DNA from: Aureimonas sp. Leaf324
GTDB taxonomy: Bacteria; Pseudomonadota; Alphaproteobacteria; Rhizobiales; Rhizobiaceae
Direction: 5' to 3'
Assembly: GCF_001423245.1 (NCBI RefSeq)
Contig: NZ_LMOH01000026.1
Location: 246,187 to 310,186, forward strand
Length of the DNA stretch: 64,000 nt
The translations under genes and the position numbers were made by a program. Under the pieces are notes generated by a model. It was not told the origin of the DNA. It was given only the letters and a program-made list of their open reading frames with translations, and searched no databases. This document shows, piece after piece, positions 56,338 to 64,000 of this stretch. Numbering within the stretch: the stretch's first letter is position 1; each line of letters starts with the position of its first letter.

Positions 56338-57159
56338 ATGCGCCGCCCCTCGTCCTTCCTGTCCGCCCTGTCGCGCCGCACCGTCCTCGGCCTGATGTCC
56401 GGCGCGATGCTGGCCGCCACGGCCGCTGGCGCCGCGGCCGAGACGGTGAAGGTCGGCATCATGTCGGGCGAGGACGAGGCGGTCTGGCAGGTCGTCACGC
56501 AGGAGGCGGCGAAGGCCGGGCTCACCGTCGAGACTGTCGCCTTCTCCGACTACGTCCAGCCGAACGAGGCGCTGGCGAACGGCGAGCTCCAGGCCAACGC
56601 CTTCCAGCACCAGCCCTATCTCGACGCGCAGGTGCAGCAGCACGGCTACGACATCGTGCCGGTCGGCTACACGCTGGTCCAGCCGATCGGCCTCTACTCG
56701 CGCAAGCACAAGAGCGTTGCGGAAATCCCGGAAGGCGGCTCGATCGGCATCCCGAACGATCCGTCGAATGCCGGCCGCGCGCTGAACCTTCTCGCCGCGC
56801 AGGGTCTTCTCAAGCTCCGCGAAGGGGCCGGCATCCTCGCCACGGCGATCGACGTCGAGGAGAACCCGAAGAACCTCGAGATCCGCGAGCTCGACGCCGG
56901 CATCGTCGGCCGCTCGATCGACGATCTCGATGCGGGCGTCGTGAACACCGACTGGGCGCTGAAGAGCGGCATCGACCCGGCCAAGGAGCGGATCGCGCAG
57001 GAGCCGCTGGAGAACAATCCCTATCGCAACTTCATCGCCGTGCGCGGCGCCGACAAGGACGCGCCCTGGGTGAAGACGCTGGTCGCGGCCTACCAGACCG
57101 ACGCGGTGAAGGCCGCGCTGAACGACGCCTACAAGGGCACGACGCTGCCCGCCTGGTAA
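56338..57159 (+). CDS. metQ: MetQ/NlpA family ABC substrate-binding protein
   Basis: A 273-aa binding protein of the methionine-importer family. Instead of a lipobox it has a twin-arginine signal (SRRTVLGLMSGAMLAATAAG, cleavage near AAA). Family segments are VKVGIMSGEDEAVWQVVTQE, FSDYVQPNEALANGELQANA, FQHQPYLDAQV, IPNDPSNAGRALNLLAAQGL and a C-terminal NPYRNFIAVRGADKDAPWVK. GGAG lies 8 nt before the ATG. It heads metQ-metN-metI; the spacer to metN carries a strong stem. D- or L-methionine is the usual ligand, but relatives bind other amino acids. Confidence 0.88.
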   Translation: MRRPSSFLSALSRRTVLGLMSGAMLAATAAGAAAETVKVGIMSGEDEAVWQVVTQEAAKAGLTVETVAFSDYVQPNEALANGELQANAFQHQPYLDAQVQQHGYDIVPVGYTLVQPIGLYSRKHKSVAEIPEGGSIGIPNDPSNAGRALNLLAAQGLLKLREGAGILATAIDVEENPKNLEIRELDAGIVGRSIDDLDAGVVNTDWALKSGIDPAKERIAQEPLENNPYRNFIAVRGADKDAPWVKTLVAAYQTDAVKAALNDAYKGTTLPAW

Positions 57160-57193
57160 GCGCCCTCCGCCCGTCCCGTTCGTTTCGCAAAGT

Positions 57194-57220
57194 GGGCCCG
57201 CCTTGACCGAAGGCGGGCCC
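57194..57220 (+). terminator. Strong hairpin between metQ and metN
   Basis: GGGCCCGCCTT (57194-57204), loop GACCG, AAGGCGGGCCC (57210-57220): an 11-bp perfect stem 34 nt after metQ, no T-run after it. It probably raises metQ expression over metNI. Confidence 0.7.
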
Positions 57221-57283
57221 GGGTGCGTTCTCATCCGGCCGGCAGGTCTTTCCTTCTCCCTCGGCCTTCGGCATGTCCCTCCC

Positions 57284-58321
57284 ATGACCTCGTCAAACCC
57301 CATCCTCAGCCTCGCCGGCGTGCGCAAGCGCTTCGGCGACCATGTGGCCCTCTCCGACATCGACCTCACGGTCGGCTCGGGCGAAATCCTCGGCATCATC
57401 GGCCGCAGCGGCGCCGGCAAGTCGACCCTGATCCGCTGCATCAACGGGCTGGAACGCCCGGACGCCGGCACGGTCGCGATCGAGGGACGCGAGATCCAGA
57501 CCCTTGGGGAAAGCGCGCTGAAGCCGGTGCGCCGGCGCATCGGCATGGTGTTCCAGCACTTCAACCTCCTGGCCAACCGAACGGCGGCCGAGAATGTCGA
57601 GCTGCCGCTCATCATCGCGGGCATGGCGCGGGGCGCGCGGCAGGCCCGCGTGCGCGACCTCCTGCAGCTCGTCGGGCTGGAAGGGCGCGAGGACCGCTAT
57701 CCCGCGCAGCTTTCGGGCGGCCAGAAGCAGCGCGTCGGCATCGCAAGAGCCCTGGCGCCCGAGCCGGCGATGCTCCTCTCCGACGAGGCGACCTCGGCGC
57801 TCGACCCGGAAACAACCGAGCAGATCCTGTCGCTTCTCGCCGACATCAACCGCCGCCTTGGCCTCACCATCCTTCTCATCACCCACGAGATGGACGTCGT
57901 GCGGCGCATCGCGGGACGCGTCGTGGTGCTCGAGAACGGCCGGATCGCGGAAACCGGCGAGACGTGGCGCGTCTTCGCCGACCCGCAGGCGGCCGTCACG
58001 AAGAGCCTTCTCGGGCATGACGCCGCCGCGCTGCCGCCGGGCCTCGTGCTGGCGCCGGCCGGCTCCGGCGAGGCGCTGGTCCGCATCGACCTCGGGGGGC
58101 CCGGCGCCGGCGCCCCGCTCCTGTCGGACCTCGGCGCCCGGTTCGGCGCCTCGGCCCGCATCCTATCGGGCGGTGTCGAGCCGGTCGGCGGCGTCCCGGT
58201 CGGTCGCCTCTTCGTCGGCGTGACCCCGGCCCGGCCGGACGATCTCGAGCCGATCCTCGCCCATCTCGCCTCGTCCACCATCCGCACGGAGCTTCTCGGC
58301 CATGTCGTCCGCGCTGACTGA
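57284..58321 (+). CDS. metN: Methionine-type ABC transporter ATP-binding protein MetN
   Basis: A 345-aa ATPase with Walker A IIGRSGAGKSTLIRCINGLE, Q-loop MVFQHFNLLANRTAAENVEL, signature AQLSGGQKQRVGIARALAPE, Walker B LLSDEATSALDPETTEQILS and switch THEMDVVRRIAGR. From about residue 270 a NIL domain follows (RFGASARILSGGVEPVGGVP), which binds methionine and inhibits transport in known MetN. That supports the methionine call. The upstream site is weak. It overlaps metI by 20 nt. Confidence 0.92.
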   Translation: MTSSNPILSLAGVRKRFGDHVALSDIDLTVGSGEILGIIGRSGAGKSTLIRCINGLERPDAGTVAIEGREIQTLGESALKPVRRRIGMVFQHFNLLANRTAAENVELPLIIAGMARGARQARVRDLLQLVGLEGREDRYPAQLSGGQKQRVGIARALAPEPAMLLSDEATSALDPETTEQILSLLADINRRLGLTILLITHEMDVVRRIAGRVVVLENGRIAETGETWRVFADPQAAVTKSLLGHDAAALPPGLVLAPAGSGEALVRIDLGGPGAGAPLLSDLGARFGASARILSGGVEPVGGVPVGRLFVGVTPARPDDLEPILAHLASSTIRTELLGHVVRAD

Positions 58322-58958
58322 CCTCCTGATCCGCGCGACGTGGGAGACGATCCTGATGACGCTGGCCTCTGGCCTCGTCTCGCTTATCATTGGCCTGCCG
58401 ATCGGCCTCCTTCTCACCGTGACCGCCAAGGGCGGCATCCTGGAGGAGCCCTGGACGAACAGCATCCTCGGCGGCTTCGTCAACGCCTTCCGCTCGGTGC
58501 CCTTCATCATCCTCCTCGTCGCGCTGATCCCGCTGACGCGCCTCATCGTCGGCACGTCGATCGGCACCTATGCCGCGATCGTGCCGCTCTCGATCGCCGC
58601 GATCCCCTATTACGCCCGGATCGCCGAGGTGAGCCTTCGCGAGGTCGACCCGAACCTCGTCGAGACGGCGCGCGCCATGGGCGCCGGGCGCTGGACGATC
58701 GTGCGCCACGTCCTCCTGTCGGAGGCGATGCCGGGCCTCGTCGCGGGCTTCATCGTCACGCTGATCACGCTGGTCGGCGCGACGGCGGTGGCGGGCGCGA
58801 TCGGCGCCGGCGGGCTCGGCGACCTTGCCATCCGCTACGGCTACCAGCGCTTCCAGACCGAGGTCATGGTGGCCGTGGTCGCCGTCCTCGTCGTGCTCGT
58901 CTGCCTCCTGCAGTGGGCGGGCGACCGGCTCGTCGCCCGGCTCGATCACCGGCGCTGA
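58302..58958 (+). CDS. metI: Methionine-type ABC transporter permease MetI
   Basis: A 218-aa permease with five TM helices. LIRATWETILMTLASGLVSL and IIGLPIGLLLTVT open the domain; the EAA loop is EVDPNLVETARAMGAGRWTI, and LVGATAVAGAIGAGGLGDLA, IRYGYQRF are hallmark MetI motifs. Its start lies inside the metN end. The stop (58956-58958) and the convergent glycosyltransferase stop (58963) form a small palindrome CTGAC-GG-GTCAG. Confidence 0.93.
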   Translation: MSSALTDLLIRATWETILMTLASGLVSLIIGLPIGLLLTVTAKGGILEEPWTNSILGGFVNAFRSVPFIILLVALIPLTRLIVGTSIGTYAAIVPLSIAAIPYYARIAEVSLREVDPNLVETARAMGAGRWTIVRHVLLSEAMPGLVAGFIVTLITLVGATAVAGAIGAGGLGDLAIRYGYQRFQTEVMVAVVAVLVVLVCLLQWAGDRLVARLDHRR

Positions 58959-58962
58959 CGGG

Positions 58963-59823
58963 TCAGGAGAAAAGGCGCTCCGCTGCGCCCGCGCCGGACG
59001 CTTCGATTTCGGCCAGCGAGGGCGCGCGCAGGAGACGGATCGCGTCGTCCCCCCAATCGATCAGCCCGGCGTCGCGGAACTGGCCGAGCCAGTAGTCCAT
59101 GCACCAGCGCCCGTGCCGCGCGCGAAACAGCGCGGCGTTGCGCAGGATGTGGTCGAAGTGGTGGAGCGGGGGCACGCGGACGGGGTGGTGCTGGTGATAG
59201 CACCGCGCCCCCGCCGTCCAGAAGAAGGGCAGGCCGGAGGCGGCCATGCGCACGGCAAAGTCGGTTTCCTCGCCGCCATAGCCGACGAAGCCCTCGTCCA
59301 TGCCGCCGACGGCGTGCCAGCGCGCGGCGGGCAGTGCGAAGGAGAGGCCCCAGAGCTCGCCCGCATCCGGCTCGCGGCGCACGCCCTCGTTCGGCACGGC
59401 GGGCTTGGAGGGATGGACGCGGCCGAGCGCGTCGAGCCGCGCGAAGTCGAGCCCGGCCTCCACGGTGCCCGCCGGAAGGTACAGGACCTCGCCGAGAAAC
59501 AGGCCGTCCTGCGCCTCGGCGGCGGCGCAATAAGCCTCGACCACGGTCGGCGAGGGGATGCAGTCGACGTCGAGGAAGACAAGGAGCTCAGAAGCCGCCG
59601 TTTCGGCCGCCCGGTTGCGCGCCTCGGCGAGCGGCATCGGCTCGCCCGGCACCATGACGTGGCGCACGGGGCAGCCGGGATCGGGCAGGTCCGCGAAGGC
59701 CGTGTCCTGCATCCAGGCGATCACGAGTTCCGCCGGGCGGCGCGTCTGGCGGGCGAGCCCCTCCATCAGGCGGGCGAGATGATCCCGCCGCCCGCGCACC
59801 AGCGTCAGGACGCTGGCTTGCAT
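58963..59823 (-). CDS. Family 2 glycosyltransferase
   Basis: A 286-aa cytoplasmic GT-A enzyme. ASVLTLVRGRRDHLARLMEG at the start, the nucleotide/metal motif LLVFLDVDCIPSPTVVEAYC (DxD), and GGMDEGFVGYGGEETDFAVR (GGMDE and ED motifs) are typical of family 2 galactosyl-type transferases. The ATG overlaps the end of the sucrose-phosphate synthase gene by 19 nt, with GCGAGGG 5 nt upstream, so they share an mRNA. The acceptor is unknown. Confidence 0.86.
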   Translation of the reverse strand: MQASVLTLVRGRRDHLARLMEGLARQTRRPAELVIAWMQDTAFADLPDPGCPVRHVMVPGEPMPLAEARNRAAETAASELLVFLDVDCIPSPTVVEAYCAAAEAQDGLFLGEVLYLPAGTVEAGLDFARLDALGRVHPSKPAVPNEGVRREPDAGELWGLSFALPAARWHAVGGMDEGFVGYGGEETDFAVRMAASGLPFFWTAGARCYHQHHPVRVPPLHHFDHILRNAALFRARHGRWCMDYWLGQFRDAGLIDWGDDAIRLLRAPSLAEIEASGAGAAERLFS

Positions 59824-61880
59824 GCGGCCCTCGCCTTGTCGCGGAAGTGGAGGACGCCCTCGATCACGCCGCGCGCATGGGTGTTGCGCGCGACATAGGA
59901 GTGGCGGAGCGCCGGCATGGCGGCGAGCCCGTCGGAGAAGTTGCCGACGATGATCGCCTGCGGGATGGTGCGCAGCATCTCGATGTCGTTGCCGGAATCC
60001 CCGGCGACGAACACGGCGTCCTGCGACAGGCCGAGGCGGGCGCGCACGAAGTCGACCGCGGTGCCCTTGGAGGCGCGGATCGGCAGGATGTCGAGATAGC
60101 GCCCGTGGCTGTGGATCACCGAGCATCGCAGCACGGCCCGTTCCAGCGCCGCGCGCACCCGCCCGACGATGCCGGGCTGGCCTTCGGTGAAATAGCTGAG
60201 CTTGTGGGCGCGCTGCTCGAGCGGCGCCTGCGGCAGGAGACCCGGCACCCGTGCCAGCGCCCGGCGCGCCTCGTCCCGGTCCCAGGCGCGCGAGACGATG
60301 GCGCGCCACTCGGCGTCCTGCGTGTAGGTGGTGCCGTTCGGATCGAGGTGGTGGATCTCCGAGCCGACCGAGGAGATCACGACCTGCGGGCGCGGCGCGT
60401 CCTGCTGTTCGAGGATGGCGAGCGCGGAATGGAACGAGCGGCCGGTCGCGACGCCGAAGGCGAGCCCCGGCTGGCGTTCGCGCCAGGTTCCGAAGGTGCG
60501 CACGCCGTCCGCGCAGCCGACGAGCGTGTTGTCGATGTCGCAGATCAGGAGCTGCTCGGGGTGGGCGACGGGTTCGCACGCGGTCGTGAGCGAGGCGAGA
60601 AGCGCGTGGTAGCGCGCGGCGTGGCGCGTCCAGTCGTAGGCCGCCGAGACCTTGGCGCCGGCGGCCGAAAAACGCGCGTAGATCGCCTCGTCCGACAGGA
60701 TCGACAGCGCGGCCTCGCCGATCGCCGCGTCGAGGCGCGGGTTCACCAGGATACCGTTGCCGCACATCTCGACGATGTCGTTGGGGCCGCCGGAATCGGT
60801 CGCGACCAGCGGCAGGCCGGCGGCAGACGCCTCGAGCAGCGTCAGGCCGAAGGGCTCGTTCAGCGCCGGATTGACGAAGACGCCGCCGCGCGCCCGCGCA
60901 TGGGCGTAGATCGCCGGCACGTCCTCGGGCCGGTGATGCTTCGGGTAGGCGACTCGCCCGTAGAGGTCGTAGCGGTCGATGAGCGCGAGAAGCTCGGCGA
61001 CGGTCTCGGCCATGTCGCCGTCGAGCGTCGCGTAGTCCTCGCGCGCGCCGGCGAACAGGACGAGATTGGCGCGCTCCTGCAGCGCCGGGTTCTCGCCGAA
61101 GGCCCGCACCAGGGCGGCGAGGTTCTTCTTGGCGACGGGACGCGCGAGCGCCAGGATCACCGGCTTCTCCGGCTCGCGCAGGAAGCGGGCGATCGAGGCG
61201 TCGACGCGCGCGCAGGTCGGCGCGCCGGCGAAGCGCTGGAGGTCGCTGCCCGGCGCGAGGATGCGGATCCGCCCGGGCTCGTACGCCTCGTAGCCCATCC
61301 ACTGCACCTCGGCTTCGTCGCGCGAGGAGGCGATGACGAGCGAGGCGTCGGCGAGCGCCGCGTTCTCGGCCCCGATGCGCCGGTCGAGCGCCGCATCGTC
61401 GCCGGGCCGGAGGCCCAGCGTCTCGCGCTTCACGCGCCCCAGCGAGTGGGCGGTGAAGACGAAGGGGATGCCGAGCCGCGCCTCCACGATCGCGGCGACG
61501 CTCGCGGCGTCGGCATAGTGGGCGTGGAGGACGTCGGGGCGCCGGTCCCCGGCCTCGATGAAGGCGACCAGCGCGTCGGCGAAGCTGCCGACCTCGGTGT
61601 GGAGCGCTTCCTTTTCGAGATAGGCGGGGTCCTCGGTCCAGAAGCGGACGATCTCGGTCTTCTCGTCGATCCGCTCGAACCCTTGCGCGTAGTCGGCGCC
61701 GAGTCGCGTGTCCTCGAAGCGGCGCGTGGCGATCACGGTGCGGGTGACGGCGGGGTCGGCCACGGAGGCCGCCACGAGGTCGAGGAGGTAGCGGATGTGG
61801 CCGCCGGTGTCGGCCGTCAGCCCGTATTCCACGTCCTTTGCGCGCAGGCACCCTTGAAGTGCGACATGAAGAATGAACAT
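59805..61880 (-). CDS. Fused sucrose-phosphate synthase / HAD phosphatase
   Basis: A 691-aa two-domain enzyme. Residues 1 to about 430 are a GT4 domain of the sucrose-phosphate synthase type: TADTGGHIRYLLDLVAA (nucleotide-sugar loop), TAHSLGRVKRETL, LALARPVAKKNLAALVRAFG and PALNEPFGLTLLEASAAGLP. From about 440 comes a HAD-IIB phosphatase domain with LLICDIDNTLVGCADG, SVGSEIHHLD and VFVAGDSGNDIEMLRTI, resembling sucrose-6-phosphate phosphatase. Together they would make sucrose from UDP-glucose and fructose 6-phosphate. The ATG at 61880 is chosen for GGAGAG just upstream and the family start MFILHVALQG. Sucrose as osmolyte is an inference; mannosyl- or glucosylglycerate-type products are the alternative. 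Confidence 0.86.
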   Translation of the reverse strand: MFILHVALQGCLRAKDVEYGLTADTGGHIRYLLDLVAASVADPAVTRTVIATRRFEDTRLGADYAQGFERIDEKTEIVRFWTEDPAYLEKEALHTEVGSFADALVAFIEAGDRRPDVLHAHYADAASVAAIVEARLGIPFVFTAHSLGRVKRETLGLRPGDDAALDRRIGAENAALADASLVIASSRDEAEVQWMGYEAYEPGRIRILAPGSDLQRFAGAPTCARVDASIARFLREPEKPVILALARPVAKKNLAALVRAFGENPALQERANLVLFAGAREDYATLDGDMAETVAELLALIDRYDLYGRVAYPKHHRPEDVPAIYAHARARGGVFVNPALNEPFGLTLLEASAAGLPLVATDSGGPNDIVEMCGNGILVNPRLDAAIGEAALSILSDEAIYARFSAAGAKVSAAYDWTRHAARYHALLASLTTACEPVAHPEQLLICDIDNTLVGCADGVRTFGTWRERQPGLAFGVATGRSFHSALAILEQQDAPRPQVVISSVGSEIHHLDPNGTTYTQDAEWRAIVSRAWDRDEARRALARVPGLLPQAPLEQRAHKLSYFTEGQPGIVGRVRAALERAVLRCSVIHSHGRYLDILPIRASKGTAVDFVRARLGLSQDAVFVAGDSGNDIEMLRTIPQAIIVGNFSDGLAAMPALRHSYVARNTHARGVIEGVLHFRDKARAACKPAS

Positions 61881-61934
61881 GGCTCTCTCCAACCCTTGAC
61901 GCAAAACCACTCGAACAGATCAGAGCAACGGCTC

Positions 61935-63008
61935 ATGCAGGCAAATTCAACGGCGGAGCCCGGTCAAAATATCCGGGTCGCCCAAGTTGCTCCGACAATA
62001 TTTCCGGTGCCACCCAAAGATCACGGCGGGACGGAGAGAGTCATTCACGATCTCTCCACTGCGCTGCAGGACCTCGGAGTCGAGGTAACGCTATTGGCGC
62101 CCGCGGACAGTGCGACCGATGTACCAAGGGTCGGAATCTGGCCGAGTTTGTTTAGCTTGGAAGCGAGTCACGGGACGGTCCCACCCTCGATCCCCGCCGT
62201 CCTGGAAGCGGCGCGGCTGGAGGACCTGCGGACGCGCCTCGACGCCTTCGACATCGTGCATTGCCACGGCGAGTTCTTCCACGCGGCGCTCCTTGGCGAG
62301 CGCCGCCGGCACAGCCTCACCACCATCCACTGGCGGGTGGACGAGCTCGACCGGGAAATCTTCTTCCGGACCTTCCCGGACCTTCCAGTCGCGGCGATCT
62401 CGGGCGCGCAGGAGGCAATGCTCCCGGCCGCCAACCGCGCGGGCGTCGTTCATCACGGCATCGCCGAGGACCGCTACGCGCTGGCGGGCGGCGCGGGCGG
62501 CTATCTCGCCTTCGTCGGCCGGATGACCGACCAGAAGCGGCCCGACCGGGCGATCCGGGTGGCCGACGCCGCAGGCCGCCCGATCCGCCTCGCCGGCACG
62601 GTCGATGTCGGCAATCCGACCTATTTCGAGCGCGAGGTGCGCCCGCTCCTGTCGGACACGGCGACCTATGTCGGCCCGCTCGGCGACGCGGCCAAGGGCG
62701 AGATGCTCGGCGGCGCCGAGGCGCTGCTCTTTCCGATCGACTGGCCGGAGCCCTTCGGCCTCGTGATGATCGAGGCGATGGCCTGTGGCACGCCGGTCGT
62801 CGCCTGGGATCGGGGCTCGGTCCGCGAGATCGTCGACGAGGGCGTCACGGGCTTCGTGGTGTCGAGCGAGGCTGAAGCCGTCGAGGCCGTCGCAAAGGCT
62901 CGGACGCTCGACCGCGCGGGCGTGCGCCGCCGCTTCGAGGAACGCTTCACCGCCCGCCGCATGGCCGCCGACTACCTCGCCCTCTACCGCAAGCTTCTGG
63001 ACCGCTGA
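61935..63008 (+). CDS. Family 4 glycosyltransferase
   Basis: A 357-aa GT-B enzyme. VAQVAPTIFPVPPKDHGGTE with RVIHDLSTAL is the N-terminal acceptor region; YLAFVGRMTDQKRPDRAIRV and LFPIDWPEPFGLVMIEAMAC with GTPVVAWDRGSVREIVDEG form the donor-site E-x7-E motif. The start has no strong ribosome-binding site; the 54-bp space to the divergent sucrose-phosphate synthase gene must hold both promoters. It overlaps the next glycosyltransferase as TGATG. Product unknown. Confidence 0.88.
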   Translation: MQANSTAEPGQNIRVAQVAPTIFPVPPKDHGGTERVIHDLSTALQDLGVEVTLLAPADSATDVPRVGIWPSLFSLEASHGTVPPSIPAVLEAARLEDLRTRLDAFDIVHCHGEFFHAALLGERRRHSLTTIHWRVDELDREIFFRTFPDLPVAAISGAQEAMLPAANRAGVVHHGIAEDRYALAGGAGGYLAFVGRMTDQKRPDRAIRVADAAGRPIRLAGTVDVGNPTYFEREVRPLLSDTATYVGPLGDAAKGEMLGGAEALLFPIDWPEPFGLVMIEAMACGTPVVAWDRGSVREIVDEGVTGFVVSSEAEAVEAVAKARTLDRAGVRRRFEERFTARRMAADYLALYRKLLDR

Positions 63009-64000
63009 TGCGCACCGCCCTGATCGCCTGGGACTATCCGCCGGCCCCGAGCGGCCTGTCGACCGCCGCGCGCGAGATCGCCGAAAGCCTCGTCGCATCG
63101 GGCGCCGACGTGACCGTGCTGACGCTCGACCGGCGCGGCGTGTCGGAGGCTGGCGGCGTGCGGATCGTCGGCGCCGAACCCGTTTCGGGCGGCGGCGTCG
63201 CGCGGCTGCGCCTCTACGGCGCGGTCGGGCATCTCGCCGCGCCGCTGGCCGTGCGCCGTGCGATCCTTGCCGAGCACGCCCGACGCCCGTTCGACGTCGT
63301 CGAGGCGACGAACTGGTACGCGCCCGCCTGCCTACTCGCCCGCCGCCCGCCCATGGCGCTCGTCACGCGCAACTCGACGCCGGCCGCCTTCTCGCGCGAG
63401 ACGGCGGACACCTTGCGCGACCGGCTCGACGGCTGGGCGGCCGACCGGCTGGAGGCGCGGCAGGCGCGCGGCAGCCACGGGCTCATCTCCAACACCGCCG
63501 ACCACGGGCGGCGCATCGCGGCCGAATACGGGCTGGTCGAGGGCGACCGGCCGCATGCCGTGATCGGCCTCAGCCTCGCGCCCGCCATGCTGGCCCGCGC
63601 GCGGGCGGCGGGTTATCCCGCCGCCGCCGACGGCGAGCCGATCCGCCTTCTTTTCGTCGGGCGGCCGGAGCACCGCAAGGGCTTCGATGCGATCCTCGGG
63701 GCGGTGGAGATCCTCGGCCGCGAGGCGGACGCCGGCGCCCTGCCCCCATTCGAGGTCCGGCTGGCCGGCGTCGACGGGGCGGCGCTCGACGGCGTGGCGG
63801 CAGGGCCCCGCGCGCGCCTCCTGCCGCTCGGCCGCCTGCACGAGGACGATCTCGCGCGCGAATACGAGGCGGCGCACGCGGTCCTCGCCCCGTCGCGCTA
63901 CGAGAGCTTCGGCCTCGTCTACCAGGAGGGCATGGCCTACGGCCGGCCGATGGTGGCCTCGATGGAGGACGCTAGCGCCCGCGAGTTCGTGGGCGCGACG
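63008..64000 (+). CDS. Family 4 glycosyltransferase (cut by window end)
   Basis: The 331 visible codons encode a GT-B enzyme: IAWDYPPAPSGLSTAAREIA opens it, FDVVEATNWYAPACLLARRP and LVTRNSTPAAFSRETA follow, and LLFVGRPEHRKGFDAILGAV begins the donor half. The E-x7-E motif ESFGLVYQEGMAYGRPMVAS is near the end. The 3' end lies outside. Its start overlaps the previous stop by one base. With its neighbours it may build or decorate a glycan or a small glycoside; which one is not visible. Confidence 0.86.
   Translation, partial: MRTALIAWDYPPAPSGLSTAAREIAESLVASGADVTVLTLDRRGVSEAGGVRIVGAEPVSGGGVARLRLYGAVGHLAAPLAVRRAILAEHARRPFDVVEATNWYAPACLLARRPPMALVTRNSTPAAFSRETADTLRDRLDGWAADRLEARQARGSHGLISNTADHGRRIAAEYGLVEGDRPHAVIGLSLAPAMLARARAAGYPAAADGEPIRLLFVGRPEHRKGFDAILGAVEILGREADAGALPPFEVRLAGVDGAALDGVAAGPRARLLPLGRLHEDDLAREYEAAHAVLAPSRYESFGLVYQEGMAYGRPMVASMEDASAREFVGAT

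Overview
The window looks like chromosomal DNA of a high-GC alphaproteobacterium, most likely Hyphomicrobiales (an Aurantimonadaceae/Aureimonas-like organism would fit, but the family is inference). The support is the block TIGR02300 protein - aroA - cmk - rpsA, a CP4-type class II EPSP synthase, an E. coli-like NikR, a cytoplasmic chemoreceptor, DUF2231/DUF4142/DUF882 proteins and GC-rich coding sequence throughout. No phage, insertion sequence, CRISPR array or plasmid module was seen. The window reads as a core chromosome segment with several transport and catabolic islands.

Layout. 1-6.7 kb: a minus-strand catabolic group (gluconate 5-dehydrogenase-like SDR without a visible start codon, a secreted argininosuccinate-lyase-like enzyme, a secreted penicillin-acylase-family hydrolase, a tartrate/D-malate-type dehydrogenase), then a LacX-like epimerase. 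6.7-15.4 kb: lipoprotein sorbosone-type dehydrogenase with a DUF2231 membrane protein, a lytic transglycosylase, a soluble chemoreceptor, a CHASE4-GGDEF cyclase, a tiny acidic protein/lipoprotein pair, a luciferase-like oxidoreductase and a GNAT. 15.5-20.9 kb: rpsA, a membrane-anchored cmk, aroA, the TIGR02300 gene and tRNA-Ala(GGC). 21-26.4 kb: an acyltransferase and a stress cluster (cold-shock protein, DUF4142, YciE/F-type DUF892, manganese catalase and small proteins). 26.7-33.7 kb: a DUF882 peptidase, then a complete nikABCDE operon with divergent nikR and a near-perfect NikR box between them.

33.7-40.8 kb: MscS-type channel, Crp/Fnr regulator, LrgAB and HtpG. 40.9-52 kb: a polyol/sugar locus. 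Two SDRs, a ROK regulator and a tagatose/psicose-type 3-epimerase run leftward; a family 1 sugar ABC transporter with a small membrane protein and two more SDRs runs rightward; a HAD phosphatase closes it. The shared intergenic region carries TTGTTG/CAACAA inverted repeats that look like operators. 52.4-56.2 kb: an ExoZ-like acyltransferase, a short catalase-like protein, small lipoproteins and peptides and a RibD-like reductase. 56.3-59 kb: a MetQNI-type ABC importer. 59-64 kb: glycosyltransferases including a fused sucrose-phosphate synthase/phosphatase, with the last gene cut by the window end.

Start codons were chosen by ribosome-binding sites, signal peptides and family length. Function calls come from recognising conserved motifs by eye; no database search was possible.
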